DNA of 64,000 nucleotides from an uncultured Eubacteriales bacterium (GCA_903835065.1 CAILLO010000077.1:131807-195806), one strand, 5' to 3'. Positions 41,099 to 52,532 are shown, counted from the first letter of the stretch. Translations and numbers: made by a program. Notes: a model not told the origin generated them from the letters alone.

Positions 41099-43498
41099 TC
41101 AGTGGCCGCGATGGACCTCGATGACGTCGCGAATGGACTTGACCCGTCCGAACACGCGGTCGAGCTGGTCCTGTCCCTGCACTTCGACGGTCATCGAGAT
41201 GCTGGCGGTGAAGTCCTTGAGGACCTTCATCGAGGCCGCGACGATGGAGACCTTCTCCTCGGCGATGGCGCTGGATATGTCGGCGAGCAGGTGCCGCCGG
41301 TCGTTCGCGAGCACGGTCATCTCGACCTTGTACGCCGCACCGGGGGACTCCCCGGCCCATGTGACCTCGATCAGGCGCGCCGCCTCCTCGGTCTCGCGGG
41401 GCGTGCGCGTGGAATCGGAGGGGGATAGCAGCGAGCGGATGTTGGCGCAGTCGGTCCGATGCACGGCGACGCCCTTGCCGCGGGTGATGAAGCCGACGAT
41501 CGAGTCGCCGTAGACGGGGCCGCAGCAGCGGGAGAACACGACGAGGCAGTTGTCGATGCCCTTCACGACGACGCCGCCGCTCTTGTTCGTCGGGCGGCGC
41601 TGCGGGCGCTGGGTGACCATGGCGGCGGCCGCGGCGACGAGGGCCTCCTCGGTGGCCTTCTGGCCGGCCTGCGCGAGCCCGGCCGGGACGATCTGCGACG
41701 GTACGGGCGTGGCGCCGGGCACGTGCACCAGCTGTCCCTGGGCGTTCAGCCGGTACCCCAGGCGCGTGCGCTCCTCCTCGGGCAGGTAGCGGATGTATTC
41801 CTCGCGCAGTCGGGAGATCACCTTGCCGGCCGACAGGCCGCCGAAGCCGATCGCGGAGTACATGTCGTCGACGGAGGAAAGCGAGTAGCGGCGCAGCACC
41901 GGATCGAGCACATCGCCGCGTGCAAGCAGCTGGGACGGCGTGAGCGAGAGCTTGCGAAGCTCCTTCTCGAAGGCCTCCTTGCCGCGCTCGATGTTCTCCT
42001 CGCGCATCTCCTTCTTGAACCACTGGTTGATCTTGCTGCGTGCCGACGAGCTCTTCACGATCTTCAGCCAATCGCGGCTGGGCCCGTGGACCTTGTCGGA
42101 GGTCAGGATCTCGACGATGTCGCCGTTCTGCAGCTCGTACGTCAACGGCACGATGCGCCCGTTGACCTTGGCGCCGTACATGCGGTTGCCGATGCCGCTG
42201 TGGATGTTGTACGCGAGGTCGACCGGCACGGCGCCGGCCGGCAGCGGCACGACGTCGCCGCGCGGCGTGAACACGAACACCTCGTCGGCGACCAGACCGT
42301 TGCGCAGCGACTCCATGAACTCGCCGGCGTCGCGCATCTCCTTCTGCCACTCGAGAAGCTGGCGCAGCCAGGCGAGCTTCTCGTCGTAGGCCTCGCCCTC
42401 CTTCGCGTCCTTGCCGCCCTTGCCCTTCGCAGCGGCGCCCCCCGCGCCCTGCGCGCCCTCCTTGTACTTCCAGTGCGCCGCGATGCCGTATTCCGCCGTG
42501 CGGTGCATGTCCTTCGTGCGGATCTGCACCTCGAAGGGCACGCCCTTGGGACCGAACACGGTCGTGTGCAGCGACTGGTACTGGTTGGGCTTGGGCATCG
42601 CGATGTAGTCCTTGAAGCGGCCGGGCATCGGGCGGTACAGGTCGTGCACCGCGCCGAGCACGGCGTAGCAGTCCGCGACCGTATCGACGACGACGCGCGT
42701 CGCGAAGAGGTCGTAGATCTGGTCCAGGGACTTGGCCTGCGTCTGCATCTTGCGGTAGATGCTGTAGAAGTGCTTCGGACGGCCGTCGATGTCGCCGTGG
42801 ATGCCCATCGACTCGATACGCGCGCGGATCTCGGCGATGACCTGGGCCAGCATCTGCTCGCGCTCGGTGCGTTTCTGCGCGATCGCGCCGACGAGCTCGT
42901 AGTAGGCCTCCCGGTCGATGTAGCGGAGGCAGAGGTCCTCGAGTTCCCACTTCATGCGGTAGATGCCGAGGCGGTGGGCGAGCGGCGCGTAGATGTCGAG
43001 GGTCTCGTGCGCCTTCTCCTTCTGCTTCTCCTCGGTCATGTACTGGATCGTGCGCATGTTGTGCAGGCGGTCGGCCAGCTTGATCAGGACGACGCGGATG
43101 TCGCGGGCCATCGAGAGGAACATCTTGCGGAAGTTCTCGGCCTGCACCTCCTCCTTCGAGGAGTAGGAGATCTTCTCGAGCTTGGTCACGCCGTCGACGA
43201 GTTCCGCGACGGTCTCGCCGAACTGCTCGCGGACGTCGTCGAGGGTGCGGCCGGTGTCCTCGACGGTGTCGTGCAGCAGCGCGCCGCACAGCGTTTCGGC
43301 GTCGACCTCGTAGTCGGTCAGGATCAGGGTGGTCTCGACGGGGTGGAAGATATACGGCTCGCCGTTGGCGCGGGTCTGCCCCTCGTGCGCGGTCCTTGCG
43401 AACTCATAGGCCTTCCAGAGCCGCTCGCCGACGGGCTCGCGGAGATAGGCCTCCGCCTTGGAGACCACGGTGCCCATGAGTTCCCGGATTTCAGGCAT
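41099..43498 (-). CDS. relA: RelA/SpoT bifunctional (p)ppGpp synthetase/hydrolase
   Basis: AHEGQTRANGEPYIFHPV; ALLHDTVEDTGRTLDDV; YQSLHTTVFGPKGVPFEVQIRTKDMHRTAEYGIAAHWKYK; TGS and ACT domains. Confidence 0.96.
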   Translation of the reverse strand: MPEIRELMGTVVSKAEAYLREPVGERLWKAYEFARTAHEGQTRANGEPYIFHPVETTLILTDYEVDAETLCGALLHDTVEDTGRTLDDVREQFGETVAELVDGVTKLEKISYSSKEEVQAENFRKMFLSMARDIRVVLIKLADRLHNMRTIQYMTEEKQKEKAHETLDIYAPLAHRLGIYRMKWELEDLCLRYIDREAYYELVGAIAQKRTEREQMLAQVIAEIRARIESMGIHGDIDGRPKHFYSIYRKMQTQAKSLDQIYDLFATRVVVDTVADCYAVLGAVHDLYRPMPGRFKDYIAMPKPNQYQSLHTTVFGPKGVPFEVQIRTKDMHRTAEYGIAAHWKYKEGAQGAGGAAAKGKGGKDAKEGEAYDEKLAWLRQLLEWQKEMRDAGEFMESLRNGLVADEVFVFTPRGDVVPLPAGAVPVDLAYNIHSGIGNRMYGAKVNGRIVPLTYELQNGDIVEILTSDKVHGPSRDWLKIVKSSSARSKINQWFKKEMREENIERGKEAFEKELRKLSLTPSQLLARGDVLDPVLRRYSLSSVDDMYSAIGFGGLSAGKVISRLREEYIRYLPEEERTRLGYRLNAQGQLVHVPGATPVPSQIVPAGLAQAGQKATEEALVAAAAAMVTQRPQRRPTNKSGGVVVKGIDNCLVVFSRCCGPVYGDSIVGFITRGKGVAVHRTDCANIRSLLSPSDSTRTPRETEEAARLIEVTWAGESPGAAYKVEMTVLANDRRHLLADISSAIAEEKVSIVAASMKVLKDFTASISMTVEVQGQDQLDRVFGRVKSIRDVIEVHRGH

Positions 43499-45554
43499 CC
43501 GCTTCCAGAGCCCCTTCTTCCTTGAGCCGGCGATAGGTCGGCGAGCCTTCGAGCTTCACGCGGTCGGCGGTCGGCAGGAGGCGGATCCTGCGTCGCCCTG
43601 TGCCGGCGGCCTCGAGGACGACGAGCGAGGATTCCTCCAGTATAGCCAAAACCGTCTCCAGTTCAAATCCGGAGGCCGTGCCGCAGCCGTTCAGGGGCCC
43701 GAGGTCGCGGGCGATCGCGGTGGGGTCGTAGATCGTTCCGTCGGCATTCCGCGGGTCCTTCAGGAGGCGGTAGACGGCGCCGAACAACGACGCGCGGACC
43801 ATGCGGGGCGCGCCCGGGCGCAGGTCGCGGATCTGGAGCTGGACGCTCTTCGCGCCGCGGTACTCGTTGACGTCGAGCTGGAAAAGCACGTCGATGCGGT
43901 CGCCGTCGGCGAAGGAGTCGGGTCGGGACGCGTTGCCGAAGGCGATGCCGTCGGGCGCGGGGCGGCCGTCCGCGGTCCGGAACGAGTAGCGGCGGTGCTT
44001 GCCCTCGGTCAGCGGACGCTGCGCGGCGACGCGCAGGTCCTTCGCGACGAAGAGCGGCCGGGGGTTGCCCTCGCCGAACGGGGCGAGGCGCTGGAGGGAC
44101 AGGGCACGGTCGAGGGTCAGCGCGGTCGGCGGCAGGACGGCGTCGGCCTCGACGGCCGGTCCGTCGTCTCCACCCTCGGGCGGCGGGAGGGCGGCCGCGC
44201 AGGCCTCGAGCGCGGCGCGGAAGGCGTCGAGGTTTCCGGGTTCGATCACGACGCCGGCGGCCTTGCGGTGCCCGCCGAACCGGACGGTGAGAGGGGCGGC
44301 GGAGGCGATCGCGGACAGCAGGTCGAAGTCGCCGCAGCCGCGGCCGGAACCGCGGAGCTGGCCGTTCTCGTCGGCGAAGACGATGGCGGAGCGGCCGAAG
44401 GCCTCGACGAGGCGCGAGGCGACGATGCCGACCACGCCGGGGTGCCAGCCGGCGCCCGCGACGACGAGGGGCGCAGAGGGGGGGAGGGCGGTGGTGACGG
44501 CCGGGGCGGGGCGTTCGCGCGCCGCGAGGAGCGCGCGCGCCTGGGCGGACGCCTCGTCGAAGATGCGGCCCTCGACGGCCTGCCGACGCGCGTTCTCACG
44601 TTCCAGTTCGGCGGCGAGCGCGGCGGCACGCGCGGGGTCGGTCGCGAGGAGAAGCTCGACCGCGCGCGTCGCGTCGCCCATCCGCCCCGCGGCATTGAGG
44701 CGCGGGGCGAGGCGGAAGGCGACGGAGGCCTCGTCGAGGGCTTCGGGCGCGGTGGACGAGGCGTCGAGGAGCGCGCGGACGCCGGGGCGAGGCGCGCGGC
44801 GCATGCGCTCGAGGCCGAGCGCGACCCAGAGGCGGTTCTCGTGGAGGACCGGCACGACGTCGGCGACGGTGCCGATTGCGGCGAGGTCGACGCCGTCGAG
44901 CCAGAGGTCGCCGAGGGACAGCCGGGCGCACAGCGCCTGCGTGAGCCGCAGCGCGAGGCCGGCGCCGGACAGGCCGTCGAACGGATAGGTCGCGTCGGGG
45001 CGCTTGGGATCGACGACGGCGTCCGCGGTCGGCAGTTCGGCTTTGCAGACGTGGTGGTCCGTGACGACGACGGCGACACCCTCAGCCTTCATCGCCGCGA
45101 TCTCCTCGAGCGCGGACACGCCGCAATCGACGGTCACGACGAGGCGAGCGCCGGTTTCGCGGACGACTTCGGTGCTGCGCTCGGATAGACCGTAGCCCTC
45201 GCCGAGCCGGTCAGGAATATGGTACGCGCAGTCGGCTCCGATGCCGCGCAGGAAGGAGACGAGCAACGCGGTGGCGGTCACGCCGTCGGCATCGTAGTCG
45301 CCGTGCACGAGAATCCGCTCGCGGGCGCGCAGAGCCTTCTCGACGGTCGCGACGGCGGCCTCCATCCCGTCGATGCACAGCGGGTCGGGCACGCGGTCGA
45401 GGCGGGGCGAAAGGAACGCCTCCCGCTCCTCACCGTCCTCCGGCAGGCGCTGCGAAAGCAGGAAGGCGACCAGGTCGGCGTCGTCGGGGAGCGGCGCGAC
45501 GGTTTCGTACGGCCGTCCGGCGACGGTCCAGCGGCGCGGGTTCGGTCCGTTCAT
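43491..45554 (-). CDS. recJ: Single-stranded-DNA-specific exonuclease RecJ
   Basis: ILVHGDYDADGVTATALLVSFLR; VVVTDHHVCKAELPTADAVVDPKR; FGGHRKAAGVVIEPGN. Confidence 0.95.
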   Translation of the reverse strand: MNGPNPRRWTVAGRPYETVAPLPDDADLVAFLLSQRLPEDGEEREAFLSPRLDRVPDPLCIDGMEAAVATVEKALRARERILVHGDYDADGVTATALLVSFLRGIGADCAYHIPDRLGEGYGLSERSTEVVRETGARLVVTVDCGVSALEEIAAMKAEGVAVVVTDHHVCKAELPTADAVVDPKRPDATYPFDGLSGAGLALRLTQALCARLSLGDLWLDGVDLAAIGTVADVVPVLHENRLWVALGLERMRRAPRPGVRALLDASSTAPEALDEASVAFRLAPRLNAAGRMGDATRAVELLLATDPARAAALAAELERENARRQAVEGRIFDEASAQARALLAARERPAPAVTTALPPSAPLVVAGAGWHPGVVGIVASRLVEAFGRSAIVFADENGQLRGSGRGCGDFDLLSAIASAAPLTVRFGGHRKAAGVVIEPGNLDAFRAALEACAAALPPPEGGDDGPAVEADAVLPPTALTLDRALSLQRLAPFGEGNPRPLFVAKDLRVAAQRPLTEGKHRRYSFRTADGRPAPDGIAFGNASRPDSFADGDRIDVLFQLDVNEYRGAKSVQLQIRDLRPGAPRMVRASLFGAVYRLLKDPRNADGTIYDPTAIARDLGPLNGCGTASGFELETVLAILEESSLVVLEAAGTGRRRIRLLPTADRVKLEGSPTYRRLKEEGALEADA

Positions 45555-45582
45555 CGCGCGGCGTCCTCCCTCTGATGTGCAA

Positions 45583-45612
45583 GAGCCCGGACCCTTTGAC
45601 AGGTCCGGGCTC
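45583..45612 (-). terminator. Terminator downstream of yqeY
   Basis: GAGCCCGGACC-N8-GGTCCGGGCTC. Confidence 0.65.
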
Positions 45613-45636
45613 CAGGTTGCAGGTCCGGGATTCGGG

Positions 45637-46083
45637 TCAGCCCTCCAGCACTTTCCTGACGATCGTGTTGACGAGCCTGCCGTCGGCCTTGCCCTTGACG
45701 CGGGGCATGATCAGCGGCATCACCTTGCCCATGTCGCGGGCCGACGAGGCACCGGACGCGGCCACGGCCTCGCGGACGATCTGCTCGATTTCCGCTTCGG
45801 TCAGGGCCTTGGGCAGGTAGGTCTCGAGAATCGCCATCTCCTCGCGGATGCGGGACATCACGTCCTCGCGGCCGCTCGAGGCGATTTCGGCCAGGGTCTC
45901 GGAGCGCTTGCGGTACTCCTTCGCCAGGACGTCGATCACGCCGTCCTCGTCGAGCGTCTTCTGGGAGTCCTTCTCGACCTGCAGGACTGCGGCGCGGGAA
46001 ATCTGGAGGACTTCCTTCCGGACGAGCTCCTTGTCGCGCATCGCGGTCTTCATGTCTTCGAACAGGCGTTCCTTGAGGGTCAT
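45637..46083 (-). CDS. yqeY: GatB/YqeY domain-containing protein
   Basis: MTLKERLFEDMKTAMRDKELVRKEVLQ...EEMAILETYLPKALTEAEIEQIVREAV...MGKVMPLIMPRVKGKADGRLVNTIV. Confidence 0.93.
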   Translation of the reverse strand: MTLKERLFEDMKTAMRDKELVRKEVLQISRAAVLQVEKDSQKTLDEDGVIDVLAKEYRKRSETLAEIASSGREDVMSRIREEMAILETYLPKALTEAEIEQIVREAVAASGASSARDMGKVMPLIMPRVKGKADGRLVNTIVRKVLEG

Positions 46084-46117
46084 GGGCCATCCCTTCGGGG
46101 CACGGGCGCAGCAGGTT

Positions 46118-46291
46118 CTAGTGCTTCCTCTTGCGCGCGGCTTCGGACTTCTTCTTGCGGCGGACGCTCGGCTTCTCGTAGTGCTCGCGCTTGCGGACTT
46201 CCGCGAGGACGCCGGACTTGGCGCACTGCCGCTTGAAACGACGCAGGGCGCTGTCAAGGGTTTCGTTCTCCTTCACTCTGACTTCGGACAT
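46118..46291 (-). CDS. rpsU: 30S ribosomal protein S21
   Basis: Own translation: [57 protein letters not shown]; too short for the ORF track. Confidence 0.95.
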   Translation of the reverse strand: MSEVRVKENETLDSALRRFKRQCAKSGVLAEVRKREHYEKPSVRRKKKSEAARKRKH

Positions 46292-46421
46292 TGTTTTTCA
46301 CCCCCCTTGACTGTGGAATGCATCCGGACCGGCGCGTTTCGCAAAGTGGGCCGGGCAAGACTCGAAGGGATTATACCGTCTTTGCGGAGCCGACGCAACC
46401 GGAGGGGTGCCTGGAAGGGGA

Positions 46422-46476
46422 TTGACACACCGTGCCGACGGATGTAGTCTGAAATCGAACCGCCTACAGATGTCGT
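46422..46476 (+). promoter_or_regulatory. blaI promoter with two BlaI/MecI-like dyads
   Basis: TTGACA at 46422-46427; CGACGGATGTAGT (46436-46448) and CTACAGATGTCGT (46464-46476) resemble the CTACATATGTAGT operator (10/13 and 11/13). Confidence 0.55.
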
Positions 46477-46513
46477 CTCCCGTTCGCATGCAAACGACAG
46501 GAGGATCCGACCG

Positions 46514-46906
46514 ATGGACGACCGCCGCATCACGGACGCCGAATGGCCGATCATGCGCCATCTCTGGGAACACCCTGAATCCACTCTCGGCGAGATCCTC
46601 GAGGGGACGACGGCCGAAAGGAACTGGCAGCGCACCACCGCGCAGACGCTGCTCAAGCGCCTCGTGGACAAGGGCTTCGTCGCCGTGGACGACGCCGCCT
46701 CCGCTTTCCGCTATTCGGCTGCAATGTCCGAGGCCGACTGCGTCCGAACCGAGATGCGTTCCTTCCTCAGGAAGGTCTACGACGGCTCGGCCAGCATGCT
46801 GGTCGCCGGGTTCCTGAAGGACAACGACCTGTCGGATGTCGAGATCGCCGAACTCCGCCGCATCCTGGATGGAAAACGGGGTGAGCGCCATGCCGACCGC
46901 GACTGA
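46514..46906 (+). CDS. BlaI/MecI/CopY family transcriptional repressor
   Basis: RRITDAEWPIMRHLWEHPESTLGEILEGTTAERNWQRTTAQTLLKRLVDKGFVAV. Confidence 0.92.
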   Translation: MDDRRITDAEWPIMRHLWEHPESTLGEILEGTTAERNWQRTTAQTLLKRLVDKGFVAVDDAASAFRYSAAMSEADCVRTEMRSFLRKVYDGSASMLVAGFLKDNDLSDVEIAELRRILDGKRGERHADRD

Positions 46907-49112
46907 GATCCTCTTCTACACCCTCACGTGTTCGCTTGTCGCCCTGGCGGTCCTCCTGCTCAAGTCCCTGTTCCGCCACCGCCTCGGAGCCCGGGTGCAT
47001 CTCCTCCTCTGGGGACTGCTCTTCCTGCGCCTGGTCGTGCCGGTACTCCCTTCTTCTCCTTTCAGCGTGTTCAACCTCGCCGCACCCGTCCAGTCGAGCA
47101 TCCAGGGCATCGCGGACGACATCCTCTCGAAGCCTGTCGTCGTCCTGGCTGCAATCCCACCGACAAGGACGCCGCCCTCATCGACGCAAGCCGCCGCGAC
47201 GAGTCCGACCTCGTCCGTCGTTCCTGGCGGCGTCGGCTCGACGGATCCGAACGGTAGCGGATCAAGCTCCTACACACCGACCGGGATGACCCTCGATGCG
47301 CTCCTCCTCTGGATCTGGGCGGCCGGGGTCCTCGCCGTTCTCCTCTGGTTCATCTTCGTGTACGTCCGCCTCCGCTCCCAGCTGCGGCATGCGACCGGTC
47401 TCGCGGATGACCGGCTGGCCGCCCTGCTCGAGGAGGCAACGGGCCTCGTCGGCATCCGTCGTCGCCGCATCCGCATCGTGGAACTCGCATCCGCCCGCAC
47501 GCCCTGCATCTCCGGCGTCCTGCGCCCGGTCCTCGTCCTCCCTGCCGGCGCATCGCGACTGCCCGAGGAGATCCTGCGGCAGGTCCTGGTCCACGAACTC
47601 GTCCACCTGAAGCGAGGCGATATCTGGTCCGGGTGGCTCACGCTCGCCTTTTCGGCGGTCCATTGGTTCAACCCGTTCCTCTGGTACGTCTTCCGAGCCG
47701 TCCGCCAGGACCTCGAGATCGCCTGCGACGAAAGGGTCCTCGCCCTGCTCGGCGAGGAGCGGCGCATCGAGTATGGCCTGACGCTGCTCGCCTTCGCCGC
47801 GCCGCGAGCCGGCTGGATTCCGGGTTCGACCGCCATGGCCTCCGGCTCGGGCGACCTGTCCCGTCGTATCCGCTTCCTGGCCTTCTTCCGCAAGCCCACC
47901 CGGTTGCTGGTCGTCGTCGCGGCGGTCCTGGTCCTCGCGGTCGGCGTCCTCTTCTTGACGGACGCACTGCCGAAAGGCGTGGATACTGCGAAAGCAAAGC
48001 TTTCCAAGCAGGACGTCGTGTCGCTGCTGGAGAAGGGCGGAGTCGCGCTCGATGTCCTGGTCCCGCCGACCGGGGCATCCACGATCGAAATCGGGGGACT
48101 CGTCGGAGATTTCTTCACAGTCCGGGGTCTCGAACAATCCACGGTCCATCTCTTCGTCTGCGAGTCGCCAGCGCAGCGAGACCAGGTAGCCCAAGCCTGG
48201 AATGACTTCGCTACACTTGCGGATTTCGTCTATCGCATGGAGGTCTTCAAGGGCAAGAACATCCTCGTGATCTTCGGTACGAACGACGATTCGAAGCCCT
48301 GGTATGAACTCGTCGCGAAGGCATTGGCAACGGCCGGCATCTCGTCCCCGAACTACCCCGCCATGACCGACCCGACGTTGACCCGTTTCACGGCGTGGGA
48401 TGTCGAGAGCCTGTTCTCGCAGGGTCCGATGCCCATCTCCGCTCTGCCGGAGAGCACGAGCGGCGCCCAGTCGTTCGCTGGAGTCCAGGGCCGTCTGTTC
48501 GGGTTCAAGGACCATCCCGACGCCCTGGTCCAGGTCTTCGTCGGCGACTCCCCTGTCCAACGCGATGCGGTCGTCCAGGCCTGGCAAGACTTCGAGCCGA
48601 TCGGGTCGTATATCGTCCCGCGCGTCGCCTTCGAAGGCAAGAACGTCTTCCTCGTGATATCGGACTTGAGTGCGGATCCGGAATCGTCGACCTGGTTCGG
48701 CACGCTCGACGCCGTCCTATCACCCGCCGGAATCGTCAGAATCATTCCCTTGCTCACGCAGGAAGATATCGAAGTCACGTTCCGGGACATCGGCGAGACC
48801 CTCGGGCCGCTGGCCCTTCCAACGCCTCCGGTCAATGGCGGGGTCGCCGCATCGACCTACTCCATTCAGGGCAGTCCAGACTCCTATGTCGAACTGTATG
48901 TCTGTGACTCCGCGGAACAACGCGTGGAAGTGCGGGAGGACTTCTTCACGGCGCCATCGGATTTCATTCTGTCGAGCGCATACCAGGAAGTCTACGAGGG
49001 CGACAACGTCCTGGTCGTCCTGCGCCTGCAGGATGCGACCTCGTCCTTGTACCCGAAGGCCGCTGTGGCGCTGAAGACTATCGGCATCGCGAGGATCTAT
49101 CCGAAGTCCTGA
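46890..49112 (+). CDS. M56-family BlaR1-like membrane metalloprotease with triple-repeat C-terminal sensor
   Basis: N-terminal TM helices; LVHELVHLKRGDIWSGWL (HExxH); FRAVRQDLEIACDERVLALLG; three ~100-aa C-terminal repeats. Overlaps blaI stop. Confidence 0.9.
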   Translation: MPTATEILFYTLTCSLVALAVLLLKSLFRHRLGARVHLLLWGLLFLRLVVPVLPSSPFSVFNLAAPVQSSIQGIADDILSKPVVVLAAIPPTRTPPSSTQAAATSPTSSVVPGGVGSTDPNGSGSSSYTPTGMTLDALLLWIWAAGVLAVLLWFIFVYVRLRSQLRHATGLADDRLAALLEEATGLVGIRRRRIRIVELASARTPCISGVLRPVLVLPAGASRLPEEILRQVLVHELVHLKRGDIWSGWLTLAFSAVHWFNPFLWYVFRAVRQDLEIACDERVLALLGEERRIEYGLTLLAFAAPRAGWIPGSTAMASGSGDLSRRIRFLAFFRKPTRLLVVVAAVLVLAVGVLFLTDALPKGVDTAKAKLSKQDVVSLLEKGGVALDVLVPPTGASTIEIGGLVGDFFTVRGLEQSTVHLFVCESPAQRDQVAQAWNDFATLADFVYRMEVFKGKNILVIFGTNDDSKPWYELVAKALATAGISSPNYPAMTDPTLTRFTAWDVESLFSQGPMPISALPESTSGAQSFAGVQGRLFGFKDHPDALVQVFVGDSPVQRDAVVQAWQDFEPIGSYIVPRVAFEGKNVFLVISDLSADPESSTWFGTLDAVLSPAGIVRIIPLLTQEDIEVTFRDIGETLGPLALPTPPVNGGVAASTYSIQGSPDSYVELYVCDSAEQRVEVREDFFTAPSDFILSSAYQEVYEGDNVLVVLRLQDATSSLYPKAAVALKTIGIARIYPKS

Positions 49113-49134
49113 ACCGCCATGCTATAATCCGCCC

Positions 49135-49866
49135 ATGAGACTCGACAAGACCCTGTCCGACTCCGGCTACGGCACGAGGAGCGAAGTGCGCGCCCTCGTC
49201 CGGGCGGGGCGCGTCCGCGTGGACGGCGCCGTCGTGCGCGATCCGGGCTTCCTGCTGCACGAGGGCGTGGACGGCCGCCTCGCCGTCGATGGCACGGCGA
49301 CCCGCGTGCGCCGGCACCTGCACCTGATGCTGCACAAGCCTGAAGGCTTTCTGACGGCGCTCGAGGATGCGCGCCAACCCACGGTCGCCGACCTGATCCC
49401 TCCGAACCTGCGCACGCGCGGGCTCGCGCCGGTCGGCCGCCTCGACCTCGACACGACGGGGCTGCTCCTGCTCACGAACGACGGGACGTTGGGGCACCGC
49501 CTCGCGAACCCGAAATGGCACGTCGACAAGGTCTACCACGCCTGGACCGAGGGCGGCGATCCGTTCGACGCCCGCGACGCCGCCGCCTTCGCGGAGGGGC
49601 TGACGCTCGGAGACGGCACGCCGTGCCAGCCCGCGGCGCTCGAGATCCTCGGTCCCGCCGAGGCGCGTCTCACGCTGCACGAAGGAAAGTACCACCAGGT
49701 CAAGCGCATGATGGGGTCGACGGGGCGCACCGTCGTGCGGCTGCACCGCGAGTCGGTCGGTCCGGTCCGCCTCGACCCGGCGCTCGCGCCCGGCGAATCC
49801 CGCGAGCTGACGGACGAAGAAGCGGCCCTGCTGTACAGGGCCGCCTCGCTGGAAATGCCGGAATAG
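49135..49866 (+). CDS. RsuA/RluB-family pseudouridine synthase
   Basis: MRLDKTLSDSGYGTRSEVRALVRAGRVRVDG (S4), GLAPVGRLDLDTTGLLLLTNDG, EGKYHQVKRMMGSTGRTVVRLHRESVG. Confidence 0.93.
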   Translation: MRLDKTLSDSGYGTRSEVRALVRAGRVRVDGAVVRDPGFLLHEGVDGRLAVDGTATRVRRHLHLMLHKPEGFLTALEDARQPTVADLIPPNLRTRGLAPVGRLDLDTTGLLLLTNDGTLGHRLANPKWHVDKVYHAWTEGGDPFDARDAAAFAEGLTLGDGTPCQPAALEILGPAEARLTLHEGKYHQVKRMMGSTGRTVVRLHRESVGPVRLDPALAPGESRELTDEEAALLYRAASLEMPE

Positions 49867-49910
49867 TCGTCGCGATGGCCCGCTTCGGCGGACCGCGCAT
49901 CGTCATTTTC

Positions 49911-50837
49911 CTACCCTGCGCTCGTCGGCGCCGCCGTCGTGGCGGGCGTGGGGGAGGCCGTGGGAATCGGCGTCACGAGGAGCTTCAGGGAGTCCGTGTC
50001 CGCAAGGAACGTCCGGATAAAGGTCTGGGAAGCCTCGAGATGCTTGGTGCGGACGCTGATGGCCATGATGCACTTCGTGCCGTAGATCCCGAGCGCCTGG
50101 TCCGTGCCGAGGCCCGTCACGTCGAGGCCGTAGACGTGTGGCTGGCCGTCCCCGCCGTTGTCCGTCGTGAGCGTGTACTTGACCGGCACGACCTTGTCCA
50201 TCACCGAAGCGGGAAGGTCCGCCTGGAGCTTCGCATAGAAGTCGTCGAGCTCGAGGAAAGCGCCCTGCGGGGCGAATCGGTCGGTCTCGACCTCGTCCAG
50301 GACCACGATGTCCTCGTCGCCGACCGCGATCAGCACGAACGCCTTCTGGGTGCTCGCCGCGTCGTCGGTGCCGGTCCCCGCGCGCGTGACATAGGCGCTG
50401 TTGGGTTCGAGGTTCTTGACGTCCGGCAGCGCCACCTTGACGAAGTCCTGCAGGCGCGGGCTTTCGTCCAGGACGATCTCGCCGAGGACGAAAACCTTGA
50501 AGTCGGCCGGGACGTTGGTGATGATCGAATAGGCGATGGAGCCGACGGCCACGACGATCGCGGCGATCGCGAGATACTTCATCCGCCCGTATTCCCACAG
50601 GTGCTTCCACTGCTTGACCGTCCTGCCGAGCACCACCTTCGCGTCGCGGGGGTTCGGCGGCTCCGGTTCGTAGGTGCGCCCGGTCAGGAAGTTGTAGGCT
50701 TCGGCGACCTTGGCGAGAGCGGTCGGGTCGTTGGAACTCTTGTACCGCTTGACGAGAATCATGTAGCGGTGCTCGATCTCCTGCTCGGTCGCCGCCGTAC
50801 CGAGCCCCAGGACTTCCATCGCTTCGTTGCGTTCCAT
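49911..50837 (-). CDS. Membrane protein with degenerate J-domain-like N-terminus
   Basis: AMEVLGLGTAATEQEIEHRYMILVKRYKSSNDPTALAKVAEAYNFLTG, single TM KYLAIAAIVVAVGSIAYSII, long extracytoplasmic region, Pro/Thr/Ala tail. Confidence 0.65.
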   Translation of the reverse strand: MERNEAMEVLGLGTAATEQEIEHRYMILVKRYKSSNDPTALAKVAEAYNFLTGRTYEPEPPNPRDAKVVLGRTVKQWKHLWEYGRMKYLAIAAIVVAVGSIAYSIITNVPADFKVFVLGEIVLDESPRLQDFVKVALPDVKNLEPNSAYVTRAGTGTDDAASTQKAFVLIAVGDEDIVVLDEVETDRFAPQGAFLELDDFYAKLQADLPASVMDKVVPVKYTLTTDNGGDGQPHVYGLDVTGLGTDQALGIYGTKCIMAISVRTKHLEASQTFIRTFLADTDSLKLLVTPIPTASPTPATTAAPTSAG

Positions 50838-50856
50838 GTCCTTCTCCTCCGGGGAG

Positions 50857-52422
<1,566 letters not shown>

Positions 52423-52469
52423 GTCGCGTCGTCCTCCATCGGTTCTTCCGCCGTGTTCCGGTTCAAGAA

Positions 52470-52492
52470 AGGCACCGTCGCGGACGGTGCCT
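52470..52492. terminator. Stem-loop upstream of lysS / downstream of greA
   Basis: AGGCACCGTC-gcg-GACGGTGCCT. Confidence 0.6.
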
Positions 52493-52532
52493 CCTGGATC
52501 GAGGGGGTCCGTCCCCTTTTCCGGAGCGACGG

